Positions 36,946 through 50,374 of a stretch of 64,000 nt of DNA are shown piece by piece (within the stretch, counting starts at the first letter, position 1; the number at the start of each line of letters is the position of its first letter). The DNA lies in contig JAQFVV010012394.1 in NCBI GenBank assembly GCA_028023455.1, forward strand, positions 18,990,353 to 19,054,352. Direction: 5' to 3'. The notes beneath the pieces are model-generated. The model was not told the origin of the DNA. It saw only the letters and a list, made by a program, of their open reading frames with translations, and made no database searches. The DNA comes from Epiperipatus broadwayi. Taxonomy: Eukaryota > Onychophora > Udeonychophora > Euonychophora > Peripatidae. The position numbers were made by a program, and so were the translations under genes.

Positions 36946-37370
36946 AAATCTTTTGATATTAATATATGAAGTACAGAATTTTGATAAATAAAAATTTGAG
37001 AATTCATATATCTGAGTCTCTTGATATTGGGATGATGAATAAAAGAGCTTTGACTAATCTTTCTATCAAATTGATTCTATTTTGTTCAGAATGACATGTA
37101 CAAAAATTTCTTGAGTAGAGTCTGCTAAAGAAATAGAGCATCAAGATAAAACAGAAGAAGTGAGAAATGACTGTTAACATTTTCAATACTGCATTAAAAA
37201 ATATAAATAAATAGTTAACTATTAAGAAGCATACAATCATATAATAATCAAACATTAGGAATAACAGGATTCACATCCACTAAGAAATTGTATCCCTTGA
37301 ATCCATTATTTTACCAATAAACTACATCATTAATTATAAATTGGTTTTTCTCTTCACCATCAAAAATTTT

Positions 37371-37570
37371 AATTATAAATATTCGACTTTTTTCGCATAT
37401 GTTAGTGAAGCTATAATTATACTATAATGTGTAATATGTCTGCTTAGTGCTTTTGAGATTTAATGAGATTTGAACAGTAAATCTCGAAAGTGCTAAGCAG
37501 ACATATTACACATTATAGCATAATTATAGCTTCACGAACGTATGTGAAAAAAGTCGCATATTTATAATTA
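37371..37570. repeat. Near-perfect hairpin with hammerhead-like core
   Basis: Arms are about 90 bp. The right side reads TTAATGA (37460-37466), GATTT-loop-AAATC stem (37467-37483), then TCGAAAG and TGCTAAGC. Further out is ATAGCTTCA, also present at the end of the 32-kb PLE. It is interpreted as a PLE 3'-end inverted dimer. Confidence 0.75.
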
Positions 37571-39138
37571 TCATTAATTAGAAAAAGTTTAAGTAAGCTC
37601 TCTTAACAGCAACGATTCAATCTCCATTAGTATGAAATATTGTTGTAGTTAGTTATTTATATTTTTCTCTGCCAAAATACATTTTCTAGATAAAAAAAAA
37701 AAATCAAATAATTAACTGATCAAGAGTTCATAAGAAGTTAGAGCAGCAGAGTGACAGCGAAGTCCTAATTTGCGGCTTTGATTTCCAGAATCTGCCATCT
37801 ACTATTGCACTAAACGATGCAGTGCATTTGTAAGTAAATAAAGACTATGGTTTAACATTTGTCCATTTTTGATTTTTATCCAAGCTCTGAATCATACAAT
37901 AAAATTAAATTGTTACATATCACAAGAAATAACATAAAACTTTTCTTGTTTATTCCTAGACTTTGATAAAACATTCAATTCCCACTCATCTTTGGAACTA
38001 TCTTCGTATACGATATTAAATTTCCTTCGATAGAAGTACTATCTTATAATAATAACCAGCAGTCACCATTTTTTGCTTCTATTACGCATTTCAAGTTTTT
38101 CAATAATCAATGTTGGATTCAGATATAGTCAGTATTCTGCTTATATAAACCCAATTTATGTAACTTAATTAAATACTTTCTGACATATATAAGGCTCATA
38201 AATTTCAAAAAATAGCCCTCAGTCATTTGTCATCTAATGCTCTGTGCACATGTTTTATGATATAATGCTATGTAAATTTTCATTTTTTAAAAAATATTTT
38301 CATTTTTGGCACCATGCATAAAAATAAACATGCAAAGGAATTAGATAAAAAAGTTGCAAATAATTTGGTAAACTTATGGAACAGAACTTATTTATTTTAT
38401 TCATTACAATGGAGTCACTACATCCATTGTCTCAGCAACTATCCAAAAAATAAACAATAAATAAAAAAAATTAATGCATATATTAATTATAAAGATACAT
38501 AAATCAAAAATTATTTATTTATATAGCACAGTATCTATCTGTAGGTTAATTTCATTCTGAATACTTAATTAGAAAGATGTCAATTTTATCAATAAGTATT
38601 ATTTACTGATAAGATAGTGACTATTTTCATGTCTTCCAACATCTTTTTAAATCTCATATGCACTCATTCAGTTAACTTTTGCAATCTAAGTAAAACAAAT
38701 AATGTGGCAAGTGTTTTTTTTTTTCAAAACTTTCAAAATTTATTTAAAATGGCTTCAACACATAATGCTAGTGATCACTGCAATTCTGCCAAATTTAAGA
38801 AATTTCATAAAGTGATTCCATTAATTGATAAAATAAAAATTATTAATATTATGGTTAAAAAAAATCCTATTCTGAAATTATTTATCAATTAAAAAAAATA
38901 AATCATTCAATTATGAAATAATAAAAACAAAAAAACAAATCCATGCCAATATTACTTGTTCATCTGAAATATCTTCATTCATAGTATAAAATAAATGTTT
39001 TAGATAGTGATAACTTCTTGTTTTTAAAATGAATAACTAAGAAATGCTTATATTAATTAATATATAAATTGATAATGCAATATGTTTTTAAAAAATATAA
39101 TCAATATTTATGAAGTTTTTAAAAAATAGCCACATTAC
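37571..39138. other. AT-rich intron, nothing recognised
   Basis: Short open frames are present, but none shows splice context, codon bias or a known motif. Confidence 0.5.
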
Positions 39139-39303
39139 TTCCAGTGCGTATATCTTTAGCACCTTCAGCTAGACCAGGAAGATGTTCATTAGCTCGAAGA
39201 ATAACATTTTCTGGAAATAGATGCAGTAACTTCATCAACTGAGAATGCTGTGAAATTGTATACATCAATCGGCAACCAGATAAGTGTTTTTGATGAAAAT
39301 TAG
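39139..39303 (-). CDS. NPHP4: NPHP4 exon, LHLFPENV block
   Basis: This 165-bp exon has acceptor TTTTTTAG and donor GGAA|GTAATG; it is phase 1 at both ends. The translation reads NFHQKHLSGCRLMYTISQHS, then LMKLLHLFPENVILRANEHL and PGLAEG. It corresponds to the CSLQYTLKPHP, FHLLPENLLV and QQIPGL parts of vertebrate NPHP4 in the same order. Confidence 0.92.
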
Positions 39304-40372
39304 CTAAAAAATAAATAATTTGTAAATTAACAAAAGAGCTGTAATAATGAAAATTTATACAAACATAAACAAAAATGTTTTCTTAGTTTTCTTTCTTATT
39401 CCTATATTAACAAATAACTCAACTATATTGTTCTATCATTTGATAATGTTGCTAATAAACAAGAGAATAACTGTTGCTGTGTTGAATTTTATTTGACACT
39501 TCTAAGTTTATCTACCATTACTAATGTCTTAACATTTTATTACTAACATTTTTTAAATTCTTTTTATTGATAGAAAAAGTAGAATTTTGAAGATAAAGTT
39601 AATAATAAAATAAAGTAATTATAGGGCAAATTTCTAAGATCATATGAAGTTCAGGCACCCTAGTGGCAAACTGAGTATTTAGCATTTCCGCTAATTTAGA
39701 TTGACAATTTTTTTATTCATATCTTTCAGCTGAAAATTAATCTTACGGAAACTTTAATTCCAAGTTCACTATTCTATCAGTGTATTAAATCTCATGGAAC
39801 ATAGTTAACAGTAATATCCTTAAATACATGTTTATGTCAATAAAAAACATCAATAAAGCATTTCAGAATTGGCATAAAATTTTAAAAAAATTCTGCATAA
39901 ATTCTGAAAATTTTTTTTTAACTTTAAAATAACAATAACGTTTATTTTTTTTACAAAACTGTTATATATATTGCAATAATAATATTAATGTAAGATCAAA
40001 ACAAAAAAAATCAGTAGTTGGTAAAAAAAAGTGCAAAACAATGTTTGTGCAAAAAAATTGTATAAAATAAAACAAAACTTAATTACTAATGATTATTAAA
40101 AGTTTATTTAAATTGGGTAATAATCTAATAACGCTTGTTAAAAACATCAGTATGCTGCAAACTCTTAATCCCATATATATACATGTGTAATTTTTCTGCA
40201 TACTGATTTTTATATATCTATCATTTTTCAAACTTCCATTTTTTCATTTATTATTGACAAATTGTAGTCACGATAGAATATTCTACCATACAGATAGTTG
40301 AATCAATATTTACTTAATTAAAATAATAATCATGATATTGAAATAAAATCCTTGTTTCTACTTCACCTTTGA
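39304..40372. other. AT-rich intron, nothing recognised
   Basis: No feature could be supported. Confidence 0.5.
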
Positions 40373-40806
40373 GCAATAAGATACAACTTGCGCATTACGC
40401 AAGCAAGTGAAGCTCAATATTAAGAGATTTATCAGGCTGAGCATTTTCAGGAAGCTTTAGTCTCCATATTCATAGCCTATCTTGGGAGTGTCAGCTTGAG
40501 TTGTGATTTTAAATGACTGGGTAGTAATTTATGCAAAATAAAAGAAGTGTACTTCATTGCAAATAGTGACAATGCAATAAACGGGAAGGAATCGTGCTTT
40601 TCCATCTCTAGAAAGTGGACTATATGAAGACATTAAATAAATTTGGATAAATTACTACCCAGTCATTCAAAATCACAATTCAAGTCAACACTCCCAAGAT
40701 GGGCTATGAATATGGGAACTAAAGCTTCCTCAAAGTGCTCAGCCTGATAATTCTCTTAATACTGAGCTTCATTTGTTTGCGGAACACGCAAGTTGTAACT
40801 TATAAT
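40373..40806. repeat. Long hairpin related to the 32-kb PLE ends
   Basis: Arms are about 165 bp around a divergent centre. The right arm has GCTATGAATATGGGAACTA, CAAAGTGCTCAGC and GAGCTTCATTTG. These parallel AGCCATGAATATGGAACTA, CGAAAGCACTTGGC and ATAGCTTCATTA of the PLE at 31.85-33.03 kb. Confidence 0.7.
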
Positions 40807-41249
40807 AATAATCTTATCTTTTCTCTTGAGGTTTTTGTTTTATTAGTCTGCAATTTACATTTAAGTCCACATATTCAGAGATAAATGAAGTGGTAAAGTT
40901 TGTCATAGGTAAAAAAAAAAGAATTTAATTTCTTTTTCATTTTCTTATCACTTTATAACTCTCTATAACATGTTCCAATTCCCAATTGCCATGCCTTTCT
41001 GTTCCATCCATAAATTTTCCTGAAATTTTCTATTTCTAATTTCTTTATCTGTTTATTTTTCCAAATATTTTTTGGATACCCACTTTTTCAAGATGAACGA
41101 ATTTAAATATTATCTACACAGTTTTTTTAAGATGCTATGTCCTGAGAGTATTATTATCTCAACACCAGTTGGGAGAGTATCAGTAACTTTTACTAAACTT
41201 ATGTACAATTTGGATAACAAAGCAAATTTATTCAATACTAATTAATATT

Positions 41250-41431
41250 TACTGAGGCTATAACCTCGATAATATGCGTGTAAAAATGCTATAGTAGGGA
41301 CCTCTACAGGTGTTTTAACCACAAGCTTACGCTATGAAAGAAAAGATAGTGTAAGCTTGTGGTTAAAACACCTGTAGAGGTCCCTACTATCTCATTTTTA
41401 CACGCATATTATCGAGGTTATAGCCTCAGTA
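41250..41431. repeat. Near-perfect hairpin
   Basis: Arms are about 80 bp (outer TACTGAGGCTATAACCTCGA; inner GTAAGCTTGTGGTTAAAACA) with a spacer of about 10 bp. High arm identity suggests recent formation. Its outer end recurs inside CR1 at 7848-7886. Confidence 0.9.
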
Positions 41432-41989
41432 CATATTACTTACGTAATCAATGGGCATTTAATAAATTTATAATTACAACTTTCAATACTAATTAACAAA
41501 TTAAAAAAAAAAATAAAGACTAAATATGAATAAGAAATAAGCTTCTGCTTGTATGGATGTCAATTTCTACACATGCATAATAGATAGTTATAATCTATTT
41601 ATCTTTGAAACTTAAATGAAAAAAGTTCTTCATGCATCAATTCTGGTATGATTGTAATACACACATATATTTTATGAATGATGAACCTAAACTATGCAAT
41701 TATCATATCAACAGTATGCAGGCAATCCACTGTAATGTACTATGTGAAACATATGCACAATTATTAAGCTTCCTTACACACAAATATCTTATCGTTTTTT
41801 TTATAAGAGTCCATTTTTGTATAATTATTTCTTAATTAGCAGAATTGATTGTTAATATATATTTAAATATATGATTGGCATATGTAGATTTTCTAGAGCA
41901 TCATAATAATAATAAAAAAATTTTTTTATTTATATACTGTCTGCACATATTTACATGATTAAACAATAAGTTTTATTTACGTTCACATG

Positions 41990-42560
41990 TCTACTATTCA
42001 TGAATAGACAGTCCATCCAGTAATATCCAAATTAATATTTGTCTTGATAATCTTTCCTGAGACATCCTCTGTATATGTCCAGACCATTCCATTCCTTTCA
42101 TTCTGATGTCATTTACTATAGTGCATTTAATATTCATTATTTCTCAAATTTTTTTTATTGCTTATGCATTCTCTCTTTGACTTTATTTTAGAATTTTTAT
42201 CAATTATCTATTTCTGAAGAAATCAATGTCACTTTCATCTGTAATGATAATTTTTACTATTGTTTCATATATCAATTATTGACTTTTAACATATTCAGAT
42301 CCTACAATATCCCATTTAATACTGCTACAATTTTTCTACTCAATATATGTCGCCTTTTGGGTGATCTTTGTTCATAGATACTTATATTCCTCATATTTTT
42401 CAATTTATTATCTTCTAATATTATATCCTGTTGTGTTCCTTCCTCCAATATACATATATATTGTTTTTGTTATATTTATTTCATGCCCCACTTTCTATAT
42501 TCTTCTATTAATTTTCTAGTTCAAATCATCATGATCCTGACCCCAAACTATTTAGTCATT
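41990..42560 (-). mobile_element. Decayed LINE remnant
   Basis: On minus, VNDIRMKGMEWSGHIQRM can be read near 42060-42110, like the WxGHxxRM segment after the RT of RTE/Jockey-type LINEs. It is heavily degraded. 41432-41990 and 42561-43140 show nothing else. Confidence 0.45.
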
Positions 42561-43170
42561 AGTACAGTACAATGTATAAAATGTCCTACTATTATGAAAA
42601 GGAATCCCAATTTTCTCACATTTTGTTTTCCATTTTAATAGCTTGTTCTAGATAAAATTCAAATAATGTGAGAGGCAACATCCTTAACTTGAAGCCTTGG
42701 TTGATTTTTATATTATCCAAATCATATTTCCTATTGTTACTTTTATTTAAAACAGCATTACGCTGTTGCACGTGCGCTTTGAAGATTTTAACTATAAATG
42801 AATGAATACTAACACTCAACCACATGCTGTTTTAAATATTACAGTTTATAAACATCGCGCTATATAAAAATGATTTATTTACATATATTTTTACTTTTGC
42901 GTATACATTATTATATAATTTTTAACTGCTTTAATAAGAATTACATTTATATTTGTTAATTTTTCACATAGTCTTTTGATGAATGCTATCATATGCCTTT
43001 CTTTATATTGCAATAAATATGAACTTTAAGCAATATTACTTACAGCATTTTAATTTATCTTTATTTATTTTAATTATACCAGAAAATCAGCTTAAATCCT
43101 TAAGACTGTTCAATAATTCAAAATTTTGACAAAAAATTCCAATAGGTGGCATATTAAACCAGACTCATAG

Positions 43171-43926
43171 TTTTGCAGTTTATGGATAATAAAAGAAAAG
43201 CTAAAATAGTATTTAATTGGGTTATGAGTAAAGGGCAGGTAACTAGATGGGTGAGAAAGGTAATGCGGTATGCAAAAGATTTGGATAAAGAATTTATATC
43301 AGTATATTTGTACAAAAGATGGGATGATTGTGTTAAGAGGATTGTTGAGTGTTGTAATAGTAAGGAATGGGATAAAAGAATAGATTTATTAATAAAGAAT
43401 AGGGTTATAGAGAGATGGAGAAATAGTATGGAGAGTAAAAAGAGTTTAAATATATATAGAAATAAACATAATATTAGGTGTGAGTTAATATATGATAATA
43501 GTAAAGAAAGTATCTTTAGCTACAAGAGAATATACATGTAAATGGAAAAAAATGGGTGATTTATTTTGTAAATTATGTAAGGAAGGAATAGAAAATATTA
43601 GGCATTTGTTAATTGAATGTAAATGCTTGAAAACAGAAAGGGTACATATAATGAAGTTATGGAATAATAAATCTAAAAAAAGTGATTATACAGAAAGTGA
43701 ATTATTGGTTTTTATGCTGGGTTTGGGAAAAGACAAAGGGGATTTAGATATAAAGATTATAGAGTTGACAAAGATTAGGTTGTGGAAATGGGATGGAGCA
43801 GAATATGGGAAAATTTAGAGTGGGGAATGGAAAATAAAGTGGCTAACGGGTTTCTCTGGGCATAATTGCTGAGATATTCTTGACTTCGTTTAAGAAGAAG
43901 CCATAAAACATCACATCATATCACAT
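43171..43926 (+). mobile_element. CR1 3' end inserted in a family A repeat
   Basis: It starts at CAGTTTATGGATAATAAAAG and includes the frames 43173-43541 and 43492-43818 (QVTRWVRKVMRYAKDLDKEF; CKLCKEGIENIRHLLIECKC). It ends with a CATCACATCATATCACATT tail. Family A sequence is cut at ATAGTTTTG and resumes at TTTGTAGTT, so the target duplication is about 4 bp (TTTG). It is very similar to the first CR1 copy but 5'-truncated and frameshifted. Confidence 0.92.
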
Positions 43927-44165
43927 TTGTAGTTAAGTAGAAATAAAAGATGGCTGCTGGAGGGTTGCATTAGATCCTAAGATCTAGGTGCAGTGCTCTC
44001 AGATCTAAGGCTCCTCATTGACAAAAGCCACAAGCTAGAAACTAGTCTGGGGATATTGGATAAGTAGGCACTAGATAGGGATTTTATGCACAAGCCTTCT
44101 GGCATCCATTGATTACTCTGGCTTGCACTGAGTGGCACTACTGTATGGAGTATTGCCTGTTTTAG
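43927..44165 (+). repeat. Family A repeat, right portion
   Basis: This is the continuation of the family A copy split by the CR1 insertion. It runs to the terminus TATTGCCTGTTTTAG. Confidence 0.8.
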
Positions 44166-44501
44166 TAAATGTTAGAAGGCATATTCTTAGCATAAATGGT
44201 TTTTTAATTTTTATGCACGTTTCCAATAAAACTCTATATTGTTAAAGCTAGAGTTTAATTTCACAATAATCATGTTTCACGATTTGAGTTATTATACAAA
44301 ATTAAAAATAACCTCTGTGTCCACACACATCCAATTTATTATTAACTATCTATACATCAATCTTCATAACATTTTCTCTCTTTGGTTAAATTTGATTACT
44401 TTACTGACTCTGTTATTCATTATAATATAACAAAACGAATTATTAAACAAATAAGAAAGTATATACAACTATAATATATACAACTATATATATATACTAA
44501 C

Positions 44502-44560
44502 ATTCGAGAGGCTCCTCCAAAAACAAAAGTGATCTTGGAGTACCACTCATTAAATCCAAC
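44502..44560 (-). CDS. NPHP4: NPHP4 exon (59 bp), SGTPRSLL block
   Basis: This short exon has acceptor TTATAG and donor GTTAGT; it enters in phase 2 and exits in phase 1, consistent with both neighbours. It encodes RLDLMSGTPRSLLFLEEPLE, which matches the RLYHGTPRALLHPL stretch of vertebrate NPHP4. It is too short for an ORF caller but well supported by phase and motif. Confidence 0.88.
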
Positions 44561-44689
44561 CTATAAAAAAAAAAAAAAGAATATATGATATTTCAAAAAT
44601 ATATTAAAAATTATAAAGTTGACATTAAAAATTGTTTATAAAATAATATATTTATGTTAATATCTACCCCTACCCTCATAAACACATTC

Positions 44690-44980
44690 AAAAGCATACA
44701 TATAAATAACTAATATTCCACTACCAATAATTGCGGGATGAAAGTCTCTCATAGTTTATTTCAATCCTTCCAATCCATAACATTTCTACATCCTTCCACA
44801 AAACTTTCTTTCACATTTTACATGTGATTTTTTTAAATCTCTTAAGACTCAATTTAAGCTTTCAGTTATTACTCTATGGTAAATCTTCTAGTCCAGCTTA
44901 AACCATTTCAACTTTTTAATTCTCTCATGTCTATTTTGCTTTTGATTCTTTCTTTTTAATCCTAATGTTCATATTTAAGA
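44690..44980 (-). mobile_element. RTE LINE 3' fragment, degraded (reversed)
   Basis: It is recognised from the order of decayed phrases matching the RTE C-terminus (GATGAAAGTCTCTCATAGTT; ATTTTACATGTGATTTTTTT). Confidence 0.65.
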
Positions 44981-45069
44981 TTTAGTTTATAATCTTTGTG
45001 ACCCTCTCTTTTTTAATCATTATCTCATGACCTCTCTTATGCTATTAAATCTTGAACATCTACTGTTAA

Positions 45070-45900
45070 CATTATCATGTTTTAACCATTATCGATCCAT
45101 TACAGTACGAATCTATCTCCAAGTTTAATCCACTTTATCTGATCCATAGCCTCTCTTCTTCACATCACATCAACAAACTTAATATTTCATGCATCCATCT
45201 CACAAGAGTCTCTTTCTAAGTCTTCTACAATCTTTTGGTTAATACTTTCAATTAAGTCAATGATTCTTGTTTAGTCTTCTATTCATATATTTTATTTTTA
45301 ATCTCTTATTAATACTCCAACATATATCTCATCATATTTCATTAAGTGGTCTCAAGTATCTGTAAGTGCTCTTCTATTAAGTGTCTAAGTCTTAGATCTA
45401 TAAGTAAGAACTGGTAGAATTCAGTTACTAAAAACTTTCATTTTCAAACATATAGATATATTTCCTTTAATGCTAAATTATTTCCAGCAAAATCCAAGTT
45501 TAATTCTATGATCAATTTCATCCATTAAATTTCCATTTGTATATTAATAATCTGATCAAGCTATTTGCAATTATTAACTTCTTCTAATTCATGATTGTTA
45601 ATTTTTTCTTCTAAGTTATATCCATTGAACACCATCCTAATTTCTTACCTTCATTTAATAACACTTGCATCAATTCTTGAAGCTCTGAAACATTATTTGA
45701 ACAAAACAACCCTATCACATGCAAAATATAGATGACTTAAATAATCTCCATTTACTTTTATTCCCTCAGCTTACCATTGTAAATCACAAAATACTTTGTG
45801 TAAAACTGCTGTAAAATATATCATCCTGTCAAATACCCTTCTCAAAATTATTCTTAGTATCACCACGTATTCTACTAAAGCATCTACTGTAAACTTGAGA
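45070..45900 (-). mobile_element. RTE LINE 3' fragment, longer, degraded (reversed)
   Basis: This second reversed RTE copy starts at TTTTAACCATTATCGATCCA and extends further into ORF2 (LTYGSETW-equivalent near 45.4 kb, leucine-rich post-RT part near 45.7 kb). Many frameshifts are present. Confidence 0.75.
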
Positions 45901-45904
45901 CATC

Positions 45905-46078
45905 AATGGAAAAAGGTGCTTCCAGATGCACAAGTGCATTAGTTCCAGCTTTGGGACTTAATCTTGATAGAGATAAAATGCAGAAACCAGTTGATTTGGA
46001 GATGGTGATTTTATAGCATTGCGCCATCTGGTGATCACTGATTACTCAAGTTCACAGTAGATGGTTCTAAAGAAAAAA
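45905..46078 (-). repeat. Family B repeat copy (reversed)
   Basis: This is the reverse complement of the family seen at 1.8-4.2 kb (ACCAGATGGCGCAATGCTAT; AAAGCTGGAACTAATGCA on minus). 46079-46900 shows nothing else. Confidence 0.6.
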
Positions 46079-46914
46079 GGCAAGTGTTCTATTAATTATC
46101 CAAGACTTGAATTTATATTGTATTTTAAGTATATTTTTCCTTTTAGATGATGTTTCTTTACAGAATAGATTAACTGAAATTTTCAAGTAAACTATGGTGA
46201 TATCCTAATAATATTTTTATTATTATTAAAGTAAATGATTTTATTACACAATTAAAATCTCTCTATCTACATATATCTGTGAAATGCATATTCTGGCACT
46301 CTTGTGTACAAATTTAAACATTATTATTGTTATACACTATCATAAAAAGAATAATCTCTCATACTACATGTTACAATCATAACCTATCCTCATCAAATAT
46401 GCTAGAAGTTTAAATATCCATTCACCACATCATAATAATGGTTAGAACTTCTACACAATGTTTTATTTTCAAAGTTTGAACATCTTATATTGTGTTTAAA
46501 ACCTGATGAGGCTACAGTGTAATGAAAACATGTAGAAAGGGAGATCAATTTGTTTATTTTACTTTAAGTAATGATTAATGATAAAAGAATTTAAATTTGC
46601 ACTAAAAAGTGCCAAAATATATTTTTCTTTTATTACAAGCATTCTCAATTTTTTTATTAAAGTACAGATCTTCCCTCAAGGCAGTTAAATAAGGATAATC
46701 AAATTGGAAACATGTATCCTGCAGATTGATTTGATTTATTTCATCAATGTAGTGATGGATAAAATATAAAAATTATAGAGCACTTTGAATATTTGATATA
46801 GCTTCAATTTTTTTAAGATACATATACACACAATACTATTAAAATAATATTTAAAAAGCATTTAACCCATGATGTGTTACATATTAAGCACACACTACAT
46901 ATATATATATATAT

Positions 46915-47032
46915 ATAAAATATATATTCATCCGTGTTAAAAACTTTTAATATTAATATACTGACTAAGTCAGTATATTAATATTAAAAGTTTTTTACAC
47001 GGATGAACCCGTAAAATATGTATTTTATATAT
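46915..47032. repeat. Hairpin sharing the PLE terminus
   Basis: Arms are about 55 bp with almost no spacer (CTGACTAAGTCAG at the axis). The outer right end GGATGAACCCGTAAAATATG matches AGATGAACCCGCAAAGTATA and GGATGAATCTGCAAAGTATA of the 22.3-23.8 kb PLE. Confidence 0.75.
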
Positions 47033-47039
47033 TTAACCC

Positions 47040-50000
47040 ATGCAAATCTTCATTTTAACATATATATATATATTGTAATGGGATGGGGTGGGTGAGATAA
47101 TGTAGAAATGTGAATTGAACTGGGATGATGGAAACACATCATCATCACTCCCAGTCCATTCAAATTTTAAAATATAAATAATTTAAAATATTATCTCTAA
47201 GTAATGTGATATTCTATAAGAGTATGAGATTATAAAATCTCTAAGATCGTTGAGAGATCAGCCAGCTACTAAAAAAGAGCAACCATAATATAATTATTAT
47301 CAACCAGCATTATAAAGTAAATATCAGTATAAGTAAATACTAGACAGAAATAACCATCCATCATCATCATTGATGGGAATAAACAAATTAGTACAATAAA
47401 ATATATAAATCAACAGTCAACCTCGTGACTGGATTGAAAATGGGTCTTCTGTAGACCAGGCTAACTATTGAGCCTTTGCCAGCTTGGGAAATTATATAAA
47501 CATAACTTGGATGCACCAGTTTAGTGCCCATCCATTAAAATACACAATAATCAGAAATAGAACAATAATGCTGGGATATTTAAAGCATGCTGATCATCAT
47601 CAATGCTCTGGCCACTAAAGTACTATTAATGTACTGGCCAACTATAAACTTAACTTTTAATAAGACTAAAGTAAAATAAAAGATAGTGCATGGGCTTTAA
47701 AGAGTATCCTCTTTTGCGCCAACCAGGACGATGATGATCATCTATGGATGCCCAAAGCACTAAACACATCCCCATTTATCCATGTCCGAAATCTAGCTCA
47801 GAGAACATTGGGCTCTATTACTGTATGTGAACAAGAGATGATGGAATACAATTTTAACAATTAAATAACTTTATTAATAACAATAAAAAAATAAATGATT
47901 AAGGTCTTATAAGGGTTCTGATTTTGAAAAATATCCAATAATAAAAGTCATTATACTGTAATTTACAAGATTACTACAAAATTCAAGTTTTCACATTAAT
48001 TTACATAATTCATATTCAAAATTTAAATTGTTACATTGATTTACAAAATTAAAATTTACAATCCAAGTTATTACTATGGTTTATATATACAGGCGCACAG
48101 ACGCACGATTTATAATATACAATTAATCAATTTCAATTGACATTCAATAACAACAAAAAATGATTAAAATTTACATATGTGTTATAACTGATAACATACG
48201 CACATATATATGTATGTGTGAGAAATAATCTATTTGACTTGCTGCAAAATAATTATCCAAATCTTAAATTATATATAAATATAATAAATAATTAAAGTTT
48301 CAGTTAAATGAAATACATTTACATAGTAGGTTTACTGAAACGCATATATATCTAATTTGCACAGACGTGCGATATATTAATTTATCTACATAACATTAGT
48401 ATTTATCACAATAAAATTATTACAGATTACTCTTGCAATTTTATTCTCTTTGCTGAAGTCTTTTTCTTGAAATAAGCACTATCAAATTTTTGACAGATGA
48501 TTGTTGATTGATTTAAAATGTCTCTTTTTTTTTTTTTTTTCAATAATCGAAAGATAAAATCGTTTTCTAGAATTAAGAAAATATAAATTTCAAAATGTCT
48601 TTCTGCTTGATTAGTTAATGCTGATGAAGTAGGCAAGGTGAGAGAGGAAAAGTGAATACGTGAAGTGCAGCTCTTCATGCCATGATAAGTAGATAGTCAA
48701 GCATGGACTAAGTACACAATGCCCCATGATGTCACGAGAAAATACCTCATTTTTAAGCACTGTCCCTTCTAAGTACCTAGACAGATCATCCACAAGAAAT
48801 AGTATCCAGAAAAAATATCAGGCACTGAGCTAGCCCTGCTCATCTCTTGTGAGTCTTAGAGGCTTTAGAAGAGGTCTATTCATGAGACCAAGGCCTATAC
48901 ATGAGGCCTACATATACACTGCTGGATTACCCTGGGAGCTCAATATCTAGGTCTAGACAGTGCTGAGCATATACTTCGGAGCACCATAACACATTGCATC
49001 CACATAGCCCTACTCAACCATACACCCACCATAAACATAAAAAGTACAAATTCACACATCACTTTCAAAATGTAATTTTACTAAAAAAATTATTTAAAAT
49101 TTAGTTCTTATATATAACTCTACTCACCACAGCTATATATATTTTTATCTGTATTTCTCTGCCTTTAGATAGTCAGCATCTATATAATTATTTATTTAGC
49201 TAGCTGGTTCTTTTGGTTCATTAGAAAAATATAATCCATTTTTGGTTATCATCATCAGGTATAAGTATGCAATCCATGTAAAATCTTGATTTGTAGTTGG
49301 TCTCTGCTCTATATAGGATTATTCCAAGCAATCAACTGTCTTGGTTTGTTAGATTTCAGGCTATGAATTTCAGCATAAAAAGTGGGTCATTTTCTCCATG
49401 TGAATTTCAAACTCCTGTTAAGGAAAACAATCTATTATCTTGCCTTCAGCTACCTCAGTTTATGATAACTATTCTGTCAACTCTCTACTACAGCTAACAA
49501 CAAACTGCAACTATCCATTTTGGTTAGCTAATTTCTGCCACTTATTCAAAAAGTTTTAGTAGCCAAGCTGTTCTGTTCAGCTCTTACAAAAAAAACTACA
49601 ATCCAAACTGCTCTCTTCAAAAATCATTACCCAGACTAACTGATATATTTTAATCAGTCTTTTATAAAATCATCTGAGGTGTTAACAACACTATGATTAA
49701 AAACAGAGTTTCTATTTTTAGCTCTCTAATCCCTTTAAAAACATATACATGTTTTTACTTAGGGGATTTTAATAGATAAAAAATTTGTTTAATTAATTAA
49801 AAAAATTTGAAAACAATATTGTGTTTTTACATTTCACAATCAGAATAATAATAATAATAATAATACAATATTTATATTTATTCAGACCTTTTAAAAGTTT
49901 AATTTATTTACAATATTTTAAATCAGAGTTATTATTTATTATTTATTTATTTTTTATTTCAATGAATGTAGAAAATATCTACTATAATTTTTGTCTGTGT

Positions 50001-50100
50001 TTATTTCTAGTTTTCCTTTCAATTTTACATATATATATTTATGCACACACACTATATTAGTGTGCCTATGTAATCCAACTGGTTACAATATATATATATG
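47040..50100. other. Intron, unclassified
   Basis: 48600-49030 is less AT-rich and looks like old transposon sequence, but no protein could be identified on either strand. The rest is simple AT-rich sequence, with short ATC and TTA tracts near 47.15 and 49.85 kb. Confidence 0.4.
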
Positions 50101-50107
50101 TAATCTT

Positions 50108-50365
50108 CACAGAGGTAGAACTCTCCATGGATGTAGGAAAGTTTGTGCATAAAATCCCTATTTAGTGCCTACTTATCCAATATCCCCAGACTAGTTTCCA
50201 GCTTGTGGCTTTCATCAGTGAAGAGCTTTGGATGTGAGAACACTGCATCTTCCTGCATCCATTGATTACTCTGGCTTGCACTGACTGGTGCTACTGTATG
50301 GAGAGTTTTGCCTCTGTGAAAAACAGATTGAATAAACATAAAGAATGGTGATCATATGATCTTTT
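50108..50365. repeat. Family A repeat, small foldback copy
   Basis: A left-arm part (AGTGCCTACTTATCCAATAT) and a right-arm part (TGATTACTCTGGCTTGCACT) in opposite orientation are joined by a short centre. It is followed by the outer segment. Confidence 0.75.
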
Positions 50366-50374
50366 TATATGTAC

